This document shows positions 1 through 9,692 of a stretch of 64,000 nt of DNA, one piece after another; within the stretch, counting starts at the first letter, position 1, and each line of letters opens with the position of its first letter. The stretch is from Eulemur rufifrons. Taxonomy: Eukaryota > Chordata > Mammalia > Primates > Lemuridae. A model generated the notes under the pieces. The model ran no database searches and had not been told where the DNA came from. It saw only the letters and a list, made by a program, of their open reading frames with translations. Both the position numbers and the translations under genes were made by a program. Where the stretch lies: positions 46,464,501 through 46,528,500 of the forward strand of contig NC_090989.1 in assembly GCF_041146395.1 (NCBI RefSeq), read 5' to 3'.

Positions 1-719
1 ATTTGCCCTATAGATGTTCTCGGGGTTCCTGGGCTTGCTATCATCTGTAACTTGTTGAACATGGAGTTACACTTGTTTGTCTTGTTGCTACAATGAGAAA
101 TAAATGAATACATGCACCTGGGTGCAGACACCGCAAATCTTTGTTTTTGTTATTTAACTACACCCCACCCTTATGTCATGCAGAAGAAGCTGCAGGACAC
201 AGAAAATCCTTTTTGTGAGACATTTCTCTCTGTAGCACCTGAGTGCTCCCTGGGAAAAGTAGGCCAGGAGAGTCCTCCTAAGGTGTGTGATCTTTCAGAG
301 AAGATAAAAGGATGATCCCCAGGACATGTGGTTGCAAAGCCATCTGAGGCCTGGAAAGGAGAGTTGTAGTGTTACCTGTAAGAGTAAAAAGTCACCACAC
401 ACCATAACATGGCCACCATGCCATCCACTCTGTTAAAACAGCTCAAGGGGTAAAATGAGGAAAATCCTTTTATGGAGTAGCTGGGTAAGAATTCAGGACC
501 CTTACCTAGTCCGTGGGCTTGGCAGTCCGTAGTGGAGAGTTAAAAACTCTTGTTTCTAATTCTGGCTCCACCATTAACCAGCCTTAGGTCTCTGGTATTC
601 GCCATGTCCTTCTCTCTAAAGTAAAGGAATTGAATTGAATGAATCATGGGTCCCTGTTGGCTAGAAATGGAAGCATGTAGACAGCTAATGTAGTACAATG
701 TTAGTCAGAAAGGCCAGTC
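1..719. other. No gene recognised; faint MIR-like patch
   Basis: Mixed unique-looking sequence with no open frame resembling a known protein. Around 535-640 there is a weak match to the MIR SINE core (a 'tctggctccaccattaacc' segment followed by a pyrimidine-rich 'cttctctctaaag' segment). It is too diverged to delimit. Confidence 0.3.
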
Positions 720-920
720 TCTGCTGCGAGAGAAAAGGAAGGAGGACGGCAGGAATCCTTGAGGGATGACCCAGATATGGAGGAAAGGAGGCAGCCTCAT
801 GGGCAGCTAGAGCTCAGACATGGACAACCACATCCTGGAGGCTCCTGGCATTCCAGAAGCACTGACAAGTCCAGAAGACTGCCCACTCTGATGCATGTCA
901 CAGTGACACCGAAGAGTCAG
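720..920 (+). other. Candidate 5' exon (possibly TMEM45A) ending in a strong splice donor
   Basis: Purine-rich sequence whose right edge reads TCAG|gtgagt, a near-perfect U2 donor with the cut after 920. One reading frame is open from an ATG at 759 to the donor and leaves a complete codon at 918-920, so splicing to the acceptor at 59875 would run in frame into the TMEM45A coding exon. A second in-frame ATG lies at 891. The exon start is not defined; a weak acceptor-like AG occurs near 700. From memory, human TMEM45A has a very long first intron, which fits the distance. No homology to a known exon can be shown from sequence alone, and a phase match occurs by chance one time in three. Confidence 0.25.
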
Positions 921-1849
921 GTGAGTGAATTCCTCAGGCCCCAGAACTAGACACATTGATCCTGTTACAGAAATATGAAAAGAGCAGATGGGAGTGCCTA
1001 AAGGTTTGTCTTGAATAATGCAATTAACTTTAGAACATTCCTAGCATATGAAAAAGCCCACATGCCACAGTCCTCAGGGCACCATGGCATTCTGTCCCAC
1101 GTGTGTCCTGTTTCTCAGGGCTCTTTTCTACACCTGCAAGATTCTATGACTTCGGCAAGTTTGGGTTTCAAAGGTGTGAGCAAGTGGTCAGCTGCTGTTA
1201 CTTGAAACTGGCATTACTGGTATGGAGGCCTGAGCAGGCACTCGCAGCATCAGATAATTAGCATGAAGTAGATTAAGCCTGAAATTCTGAAAACTGATAA
1301 GTACAAATATGCTACACTGTTTATGAGAGAGAATAAGTGTCCACTCTTCTAGTCTCTGCTTCTGCAAGTGAGATGCAACCTGGTGAGGTCTCAGAGGAGG
1401 ACCGTTTGGTTCAGGTCTAAGTCCACAGTCTGGGGCTAACTGCCTCTAGTTCTTGAAATGAGCAATAAATTTTGCTCATTTCATTACAAATAATTATTGT
1501 AACTTTATGGTTATGTTTTTGGATTTATGTTTGATGACTACCATTTTTATGGAATGACATAAAAATTAGCAAATTGTGAGATTGAGCCAAAATGGGGGAG
1601 TCTTGTAGTTTCTTTACATTGTGCTGGGAAGTCTTAAGGCGATAAGTTGAATTTGCAAGTGTTTTGATTCATAAAGAATTATATCTCAGTAAATTTTCTT
1701 AAGCCATGAAATATATTTTATAACAAAAATATGAAAAGTTTTCAAGTCTAGAACATGGGATGAGGAAAACTAGTTCCAGGCTACGCTTATCAATCTGTGG
1801 GAATCAATGGAATGTTTCATTTAATGACTGTTGATTCAGAAGTTACCAT
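921..1849. other. No feature recognised
   Basis: A/T-rich, unique-looking sequence. The short ATG-started frames here resemble no protein I know. If the upstream donor is real, this is intronic. Confidence 0.4.
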
Positions 1850-2125
1850 GTGCCAAGCAGCGTGTAAGAAACTGGGAATACAGTGTTACCCAAGCCAAAG
1901 TTTGTCCTCATCAAACTTACATTCCCACTGGAGAAACAGACAGTAACAAAGTCAACAGGTAAGTTCTATAACTTGAGGCAGTAATAGGTGATATTAAGAA
2001 AAACAAAGCTGGGAAGAAGAACAGAGGACGGTGGGGTGGGGTAGAGCCACTTTTCCTAGGGTGGGTCTTTCCTGGAGGTGCCTCTCTGACCACCTTGGGA
2101 GAATAACTCCACTGCCTAACCCTTT
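1850..2125 (+). repeat. L2 LINE 3'-end fragment
   Basis: Reads like the well-known L2 3' region: 'gtgccaagcag', then 'gggaatacagtg', a 'cttacattc...ctgg' segment, 'gagaaacagacagtaacaa' and a weak 'ggaggtgcctctctga' segment. Many substitutions, as expected of an ancient element. Confidence 0.65.
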
Positions 2126-2185
2126 CTCTCATCATTTGAAATTACAGTGTTTACTTGTTTCTGAAGCCTTTAGCTCTGAAGGAGA

Positions 2186-2487
2186 AACTTTTATTAAAGA
2201 AGTATCACAAGGATGGAAAAACAGACACCACGTGTACATACCATTAAATTGGAACTAATCAAACAACACTTATGTGCACATATCGAAATAAAACTCATTG
2301 TAAGTTAAGCAGGTGGGAAGGGGAGGAGGGCTTGAGTAAATTCACACCTCACAGGTACAATGCACACTACCTGGATGGTGGGCATACTTATAACTTTGAC
2401 TCAAACTGTACTGAAGCAATTTATGAAACCATAATGTTTGTACCCCCATAGTGCTCTGAAATAAAATTTAAAAAAAATAAAGAAGGA
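2186..2487 (+). mobile_element. L1 3' end: last ORF2 codons, 3' UTR and A-rich tail
   Basis: The last about 20 codons of L1 ORF2 are readable (motif SQGWKNRHHVYIPLNW, stop at 2256-2258), matching the ends of the younger L1 copies at 28633 and 31534 in this window. A purine-rich 3' UTR follows with a 'aatgcacactacctggatgg' module and an A-rich end near 2460-2485. It is an older relative of the younger L1s here, strongly 5' truncated. Confidence 0.75.
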
Positions 2488-3089
2488 AGGGGGATGGGTG
2501 TTTGCTTCCTTTCTTTATATTTGATTTTGTCTCAAGTGTTCCAAAAACATGGGGTTTCAATTCTTGAACTTTGCCAAATTTTCTTTCTGAGTACCCCATG
2601 CTTCATTTGTCACAGCCGAAGTGGAGAAACACTTTAAATATGTCAGTGCATGATTTCTAGTGCAGTTGTCAGTGTAGGCAGGACTGAGTGACATTTTACA
2701 AACAGACAAAGCCTGTGGATGGAAAGGCTCTGTGGTCATGTACATAGGAACATGAGGGGTGGGGGCTGATTATTAAGCAATATCAACCGTGGGTGTTGCT
2801 GTGATACCAACTCCTCAGTGATTTCTATAATCTCCAATCTCCTTTGCTTGGGAAACTGCAATCTCTGATTGCACAAATTCCCAGCACATTGTTGAAATGG
2901 GAGGCTAGGGTACCCTTTCTCATCATTTCTTCACTATAGGAGCTCATTAACTGAGACTGTATTGATTATATCTTGGATCTGGATTAATAAATAGGAGTCA
3001 CTAGGTGCTAGGAGAACAATGAAAATAAAAGCTGAGAAGTGGGGAATTCTTCCAAAACACCAGGAAACAATAAGTAAAACTTATGAAAG
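2488..3089. other. No feature recognised
   Basis: Unique-looking A/T-rich sequence; neither strand shows a convincing frame, RNA gene or known repeat. Confidence 0.4.
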
Positions 3090-3222
3090 TCCAGGTGCAA
3101 TGGCTCATGCCTGCAATCCTAGCACTTTGGGAGGCGCAGGCAGGAGGATCGCTTGAGGCCAGGAGTTCCGGACCAGCCCGGGCAATAGCAAGACCCCATC
3201 TCTACAAAAAAAATTTTTAAAT
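3090..3222 (+). repeat. Alu left-monomer SINE (FLAM-like)
   Basis: A single 7SL-derived monomer: 'aatggctcatgcctgcaat', 'gcactttgggaggc', 'aggatcgcttgaggccagg' and 'gaccagcccgggcaatagc', ending in 'tctctacaaaaaaaa' with no second arm. This is the structure of the fossil free left Alu monomer, older than dimeric Alus. Similar short strings (tatgaa-ag) flank it and may be a decayed target duplication. Confidence 0.85.
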
Positions 3223-3562
3223 AAGTATGAAGAAAAAGTTAATACATATGAAGAATATATCCAGAAATTTTATATTCGGTCTCATGTGAATGCCAGAGAA
3301 AGAAAATTGATAGAAGAGAGGACAGGCATGAAATAATATAAAAGAGTTTCCCTAAATAAATGGCAATGAAGGGGGAGTTTTGCTTTAAGCTTGGAGGGAA
3401 ACTTTCAAGAGATATGCAGTGGAGAAAGTGATTGGATTTCTGGACTAAGTCAGTAAAAATTTAAGAACTTAGTTCTTTATTATACTTTTAAGTTCAATTT
3501 ATGAATATTTTATCCTATTTTTAAGTCTAGAAAATTTTAGCACCCAAGTTTTTAAAAAATTT
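3223..3562. other. No feature recognised
   Basis: A/T-rich with no readable family. Confidence 0.35.
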
Positions 3563-3564
3563 CA

Positions 3565-3770
3565 AACCATTAAGGGGGTCCAAAAGTTTTTTTGTATAAT
3601 GCTTATTAAGTCAGGGTTTTTGGCATGCCCATCACCTGAATAGTGTTCATTGTAGCTGATAAGTAGGTTTTTACCCCTCTCCTCTATCGCCCCCCTCTTC
3701 TTGATTTCCACTGAGCATATCTCTCTGTGCCCATGTGTGCCCATCGATTAATTCCCAGTTATTACAGAAT
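3565..3770 (-). repeat. Probable old L1 3'-end fragment
   Basis: The phrase 'atcacctgaatagtgt' followed by 'cattgta..tgataagtaggt' parallels the antisense L1 3' UTR at about 49528-49565, and a C/T-rich block follows as it does there. The boundaries are uncertain. Confidence 0.45.
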
Positions 3771-4059
3771 ACATATAAACACCCAATTTTAAGGAGTCTT
3801 TAGTGTTTGGGCACAATCTTAAACTTACGCAATTAGATTTCCCTTTAAACATTTTAGCACATTGGCTACCACACAGAAAAACCAGAAACTTTTCTATGGG
3901 GCCAGAGTGTTTTATTACAAAAATAGAATAAAAACTTCGAGTGTAATTTAAAGGTAAACATAAATAGAAAAACAAAATTTATTGACTTCTATTCATTTAA
4001 TCCACATTTTTTAATTAAATTGTCAATATTAATTATAACAATATGAACACCAACAAGTA

Positions 4060-4141
4060 AGATTTTATATATGCTTCACGCGGCCCCCGGGTTAAAACTA
4101 GAGTGAGTTAAATGCAACTCTCACCGCAGTTAATGTGTTAA
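4060..4141 (-). mobile_element. Candidate piggyBac-type transposon terminus
   Basis: On the minus strand the segment begins TTAACACATTAACTGCGG at 4141 and continues through a GAGAGTTGCATTTAACTC segment into a G/C-rich 'cccgggggccgcgtg'. A TTAA end followed by CAC and a TGCGG block resembles mammalian and bat piggyBac termini as I remember them. No matching opposite terminus is evident to the left, so this would be a truncated or solo end. An internal interrupted palindrome (gagtt...aactc) lies at about 4109-4130. Confidence 0.35.
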
Positions 4142-5980
4142 ATTGTATTTATGAGTTAAATATTTTTAATATCCTCCATAAGTACTTAAATTACCTGAAG
4201 TTAATTAATCCCCAAGTTCTTAAGTTATTCTTACAAATCTTATTTATTAAACTTATAAATACATTAATTTATTAAACTTATCAATGTGGTGCAACTTAAG
4301 TTTTCTTACATATTCCAATACCATGTGTAAACTTAGTGAAAATAAAATTAAATCATAAGCCTAGATTTGTTACTCAATTCCACATTTATAAATTAGGCTT
4401 ACAAGAATAGACAAAATAATTTTGAAAAGTACAAATACTTAAAATACTACACATGCACAATTCCCTAACACTAAATATTAGTATTATGATCTTGAATCTC
4501 TTAAATGATTCTGTACTTAATTCTTAACTTTTTCGTGTTAAAATAGGCTTGTTATAAAGGAAGGGATTTGTTTCTGGCAGGCAATGTTGGTGAATACCTA
4601 GTCAGCTGATGAGGTATTAAACCCAGGGACGTCAAATTGGACAGGATTCTTGACAGTGACTCTAATGACACACCTGAATCCTATTTATAGTTACATATCA
4701 AACCCTACACACGGGTTGGGTCCCAGGCGTCCATGCACAGGGAGTGCACCTTCTTGAGTTGAGTCATAATTACTTGTCTTTTATGCCTACTCATGAAAAT
4801 CTGCAACTCCCACCCGGGATGTCATGTCACTTGATGAGATTTCTTTACTCGCTAGGTCTTAAGAAATTTAAATAGATTTCCTCATACGTGTAAAGACTTG
4901 TGAACTTGATGTAATCTTGTAATTTTTCCACGTTTCCTATCTGATAGGACTATTTAATTTTTACAGATATGTGGTAGCCTAATGAATTCTAGGTCACACT
5001 CTTTTAAAGGTAATTCAACCCCCAGCTCTGAGATAGGGTGTCAGTATTTCTTAACCTTTAATGCCTTAAAGCAGGGACCACATATATTTATTGAGTGCAT
5101 GCATGAGTTGTGGGAGGAAGGACTATGATTAAGGAAATGTTAAAATGGAGGAGAAAAAGTGCCTCTTCTCTGGGTCCTCTCATGGTTTTGGGTTGTTCTG
5201 CCTGTTTTCAAATGTCCTGAAGGGAGGATTAAAGATTTTAAGTGAAAATCTGGAAGTGTAGCCCAAATAACCCCCCACTTGCTGATTTGTGCTTGAAGTC
5301 CAAATACATATAGCCTTTAAAACACAGGAATAAGCTCACCCAAGTAATCAAGGGGCTTAGCAATTTAGGATGAAACAACCCTGTCTCATCTGCTTAGAAA
5401 CTGACCAAGGTTTCCTTTGCCTCTGGATCAAGTCTAAATTGATTAACGCCACACTCAATGCTTACATTTTTTGAGTATCAAAGCAAATCAAGTTGCTTCA
5501 GTTTAATATAATTCAATGCATAGTTCTGCTGTCATAGTGGGCTTTCAATACACCCACTGTACCACCAATCAGACTGACTTGTTCTCTGTTCTCCAAAACA
5601 TTTTGTTTTCATTTCCATATCTATGTTGTATTAACCACTCTTCCCTCCACGTGTCAGCGTAATTCCAAAGATTCCTTAAGACCAAGTTCCAAACCTTTCC
5701 CTCTTACTGTTTCATACTGCTCTCTTCTGTCTATAAATTCCCATAGCACAGAGGCTACAGTTGCATTGGATCTTATGCTGTTCAGTCTTCTAATTATCTC
5801 TATACTTAAGGTCTTCCTTCTCACTATATTCCAAATCCCTAAAGAGGACCACATATCTTTTGTCTGTATTGTAGCACCTAAGCAATATTTCTCAACCTGT
5901 AGCATTGGATAGTGAGCTATGGATGCAGAAAGAAATGTGAAAATCTAGGGAAGATATTGTTTAGAGAAAATAGGTCCCAT
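4142..5980. other. A/T-rich stretch without recognised features
   Basis: Long A/T-rich sequence, particularly 4142-4560, with many TTAA and TTTATTAAAC strings. The remainder to 5980 looks like unique non-coding DNA. No coding or RNA gene signal seen. Confidence 0.35.
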
Positions 5981-5984
5981 GAAG

Positions 5985-6128
5985 TCTGTAGGTGAAGACA
6001 GTGAGACCAGAAAGTTAGTGACTTGTCGAAGATCATGCAGTCAGTTAGTGGGCGAGCCCATGATGAGATGTAAGTCTCCAGACATAGAAATGAGGGCTCT
6101 TTCCACTTCGGAGCTTAATGCTACTGCA
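5985..6128 (-). repeat. MIR SINE fragment
   Basis: Resembles MIR read on the minus strand: 'agtgacttgtcgaagatc', 'atgcagtcagttagtgggcgag', then 'tgagggctctttccact'. Ancient and partial. Confidence 0.55.
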
Positions 6129-6675
6129 TAGCGAATGACTCAGTTCCTTCTTAGATGGACCCGCCTTACTCTAAAGACCATCCATCTCCAACCTCCCACC
6201 CCCATCTGCCATGTCCCATTCAGAGGAAAGGGTGCCAGCTCCTGTTCAAATCGCTCTGATGATTTGATTCTGATCAGAGATTCAGGACAGGAATGGCTTG
6301 CTGGGACTGAGATGGCAAAGACACATGAGTTTTCGCAGAATATGGTACCTTCCCCACTTCCTCTCCCTCTTCCCTCCACCTGTCCGCTTCCCTCCACCCT
6401 CCTAAAATTATTCCATCTCTGATGTGCCTGCATTAGGGCTGAGGACTGAAGCTATTGTAGAACAGGCTTACCAGCAGAAAAGACAATAATAATGATGCTG
6501 CTCTCTAGTGGCAGAGCGTAGAATCGCAACTCACAAGCAAACAGACCAGGTTCATGTTCCAACAGAATTTTCTTTAATGCAAACAGCAAGTGAGACCACA
6601 AAAATAGTTACAGGTAGAGTTTGGGTTATTTAACAAATACCTCAGCTTTTAATGTACTACTATTGTAATCCATTG
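6129..6675. other. No feature recognised
   Basis: Two overlapping opposite frames of about 95 codons lie at 6135-6433. They mirror each other across a C/T-rich tract, look compositional and resemble no known protein. Confidence 0.4.
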
Positions 6676-7102
6676 TTATGGGTCGAATTGTGTACCTCTC
6701 CCCACCAAATTCATATGAATGTGAATTTACTTGGAAATAGGATTGTTCCAGATGTAATTAGTTAAGATGAGGCCATACTGGAGTAGGGTAGGTCACAATT
6801 TAATATGACATATCTTGGAAATTTGGACACAGACATATAAACAGGAAAATCACCATATCAACATAAAGGCAGAGATCAGGAGGATGCATTTGCAAGTCAA
6901 GGAACACCAAAGATTGGCAGGAAACCATCAGAAGCCAGGAGAGAGGCATGAGAGCCTTCCCCAGCACCTTCATGGGGAGGCTCTGCCAGTACCTTGATCT
7001 TGAATTTCTGGCCTCCAGAACCGTGAGACAATAAATTTCTTGTTTTTCAACTGCTCAGCTTGTGGCACTTTGTTATAGCAGCCTTAGCAAACCAATACAA
7101 TC
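6676..7102 (+). repeat. MaLR-type solo LTR (MLT1-like)
   Basis: Starts 'ttatgggtcgaattgtgt', continues 'ccaccaaattcatatgaatg' and 'gttaagatgaggccatactgg', and closes with 'cttctggcctccaga', 'accgtgagacaataaattt' and 'cagccttagcaaaccaat'. This order is the signature of MLT1-class LTRs of the ERVL-MaLR group. No internal retroviral sequence accompanies it. Confidence 0.75.
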
Positions 7103-7598
7103 CCATTACTTTAACTTTAGTTTTAAACATAATGTTTTAGACTTCAGAATAAGGCACATATTTGAGCTTGCAAATGACATGCTGAAAGCAATATGGCAAA
7201 TGCTAGGGATGAAGATATTATGTCTCCCAAGTTTTATTACCAACTGTAAAATGTGTTATTTTTGTTGGGGAACTTGCTGACGATCTGCCTTGGTTATACA
7301 TTTATGCTGTTTTACAGCCCCACTGGATTTGCAAGTTTCTTTCACTAATCTTTTGATCATTCTAACATTCCTCTGGTAGGTAGTGTTTACACTTGTACAG
7401 TAAATCATTTATCAACTATGACTTCTGCATTGTTATCTTTGGCATCCTCTAATGTTTTATGTACCTCTTTCTCTAACTAGACCACAAACTCCCCGAGTAT
7501 CCTCAAATATCATACACTATTGTTAAGCTTTTTGGGGATTATGGGCCTCCCTACCCTATAAAATGCACAGTACTTGTTGCAAAATGGCCACTCTATTG
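7103..7598. other. No feature recognised
   Basis: A/T-rich, unique-looking sequence between two LTR-like repeats. Confidence 0.4.
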
Positions 7599-7822
7599 GT
7601 TCTCCAGAGAAACAGAACCAATAAGAAATATACAGATTTACATATTAATACATAACTACTCACAAATATATATATTTATTATATATAAATGTAAGTATAT
7701 CTATATGGAGGAGATATTAAGGAATTGGCACACATGATTGTGGGGGCTGGCAAGTCCAAAATCCGCAGGGTTAGGGCAGCAGGCTGGGCAGAATTGACGC
7801 TCCAGTTCAGTTTCAAAGGCAG
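7599..7822 (+). repeat. LTR-like repeat, left part (probably MLT2-class)
   Basis: Begins 'ggttctccagagaaacagaa', passes a short TA-rich microsatellite (7660-7705), then 'aaggaattggcacacatgat' and 'ggctggcaagtccaaaatcc'. This is a common old mammalian interspersed repeat, which I assign tentatively to ERVL-type LTRs. Its right part resumes at 13170: the two halves were separated by insertion of the JOSD1 retrocopy. Confidence 0.6.
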
Positions 7823-8120
7823 GGCGGACCGCCCTTGCGTGGCCCAGGTGGCGGCCCACAGCTCCAGGTGGGGGCTGGCGGCAGGCTGTGGAGAGAGGGC
7901 CAGAGTCCGCACCTTCCAGGGAAGGGTGCCCGATTTGGCTGGAGCCCTGCGGAGCCCTCCCCACCCCCGCACCCGAGGGGATGGAGGGCTGCCCCCTCGG
8001 CCCCGCACAGCCCGCGATCCCACGCTGGCCGGCCTTCGCTAGCTGCTCGGACTGTGCGTTGTGTCCACTACCATCCTGGGCCTTGTTTCCTGAGTCCGTG
8101 GCAACGTGGTTCCAAAGAAA
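7823..8120 (+). other. CpG-rich 5' UTR of the JOSD1 retrocopy
   Basis: About twenty CpG dinucleotides in roughly 300 bases, in otherwise CpG-poor surroundings. It sits at the start of the retroposed insert, so it most simply derives from the G/C-rich first exon of the parent gene. Long open frames on both strands here (7679-8322) follow from the G/C composition and do not resemble proteins. Confidence 0.6.
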
Positions 8121-8539
8121 TGGAAGAAAAGGTACAAAGGAACGATGTGACCGATTCCGTTCAGTCCCCCTGTGTAGAGGCCTGGTTGGCATTTGCAAAG
8201 AGGAAAATACAGCAGGAAAATCGTGGGGGTTTTTTTGGGGGGGGGAGGGGCGGGTGGGAAAAGGGAAACAAATTCGTACATTTTATGATATTTTAAAAAA
8301 CTCTGCACTTAGGGTGAAATAAGCCAAATTAAAAGTTATTTTTCTATTGAGAGGAGAGAAGAGGTGGGTTGTTCCCTCTTTTGATTCCAACATTTTCTCC
8401 CAGTGACAAAGCTTAAATTATGGACACCAGAGAGTAAGGTGGACCTTAGGAATTTTGGAAAGACTGAGAAGCTTACATTCTTCCTCAGGAGGGAAGAGTG
8501 GGGTGTTTTTAGCCCTCTCTGGAACCTAAAACGAAAAAC

Positions 8540-9145
8540 ATGAGTTGTGTGCCATGGAAAGGAGACAAGGCCAAATCTGAATCATTGGAGCTGCCCCCGG
8601 CAGCACCTCTGCGACTCTACCAGGAGAAGCAGCGCAGGGAGCCTTGTGCCCGCCATGCCCTCGATAACGTCTTCCAGGACAGCAATGCCTTTACCAGGAA
8701 ACACTGCATGAGATTTTCCAGAAGTTATCTCCAAACACCATGGTGACACCTCTCAAGAAGAGCATGCTGGGAAATAGAAACTACGAGGTAAATGCCATTA
8801 CAGCAGCACTTCAAACCAAAGGCTACAGAAGCTGGTTGGTGGGACAAGCGCAGGGATGTCAGTGTCATCGCTCGTTAACGTCAGGAGCTTCATCATGAAT
8901 CTGCCCTCCAGCCTGTGCTGGGGTCCGCTGAAGTTGCCTCTCAAAAGGCAGCACTGGATCTGCGTCTGAGAGGTGGGAGGGGCTTTCTACAACCTCGACT
9001 CCAAACTCAAGATGCCCAAGTGGACTGGAGGCAAGAGTGAGCTCAGGACATTTCTAAAACATCATTTGCGTGGGGAGAACTGTGACCTCCTGTTGGTGGT
9101 ACCAGAAGCAGTGGAGGCCCATCAGAGCTGGAGGACTGATGTGTA
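8540..9145 (+). pseudogene. JOSD1: JOSD1 retrocopy coding region, disabled
   Basis: Starts with [19 protein letters not shown], the JOSD1 N-terminus. The Josephin catalytic-cysteine context survives as [20 protein letters not shown] (functional JOSD1 has a leucine before the Cys-Ala). Just after it, near 8697-8705, an indel shifts the frame, giving a premature stop at 8744-8746. The parental frame can be followed downstream in pieces to HQSWRTDV and the original stop ending near 9145. It also has TGA at 8967-8969 where an arginine codon is expected (a CpG-type C-to-T change in ICVREVGG). Length matches the 202-residue parent. JOSD1 normally cleaves ubiquitin at membranes; this copy cannot encode it. 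Confidence 0.92.
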
Positions 9146-9692
9146 ACATGGTTCTGCCCAACATTGCCCTCGCCTCAGCCCCTTCGTCCTCTGTGATGTG
9201 CTGTGGCCTCTGCTGTAGGTCTGCCCTTGCCAATTCCCCAAACATCCTGTTGGGTTTTTCCCCTTAAGATTTGACAGTGCATAGGACAGATGCGTGGACT
9301 GTTACAAGAGCCACTCAGTGTTTTGTTCCTGGGAAAGGAAGGTAGGAGCTCTGTACATTCTTAAGATCACAAACCCCTGTTTTAAGAGAGAGGAGAAAGC
9401 TGGGGGCGGAGGTCCTAGCTTGTTTCCCTTATCTATGAGGACTTGTCACAGCTTCTGCTGGAGTGTCATGTCACTGCTGCTCCTGACTCACCTGGAGATG
9501 CTGCGTCCACTTTCTGTCCCGTCACACCAGGGGATCTGAAGACACAATACACACAAAGCCCATGTGACTGGCTTGAAGGACCCAGAGCATAAGGGTCTCA
9601 CAGGAAATCATCTCCAAAATCATAGCAGTGATACATGCTATCTCCTCTTACCTCCAGTTTTAAAGGTGGTGTATGGCCAGACTGGGAGTTTT

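Noticed and set aside
6135..6433. Two mirror-image frames of 95-97 codons
   Set aside because: They occupy the same bases on opposite strands over a C/T-rich tract; compositional only.
1..7000. Coding exons of LNP1, the gene I expect upstream of TMEM45A in primates
   Set aside because: No segment reads like LNP1; the gene probably lies left of the window.
7679..8322. Several long overlapping frames on both strands (up to 165 codons)
   Set aside because: They lie in the G/C-rich 5' UTR of the JOSD1 retrocopy, overlap on both strands, and resemble no protein. G/C-rich DNA has few stops.
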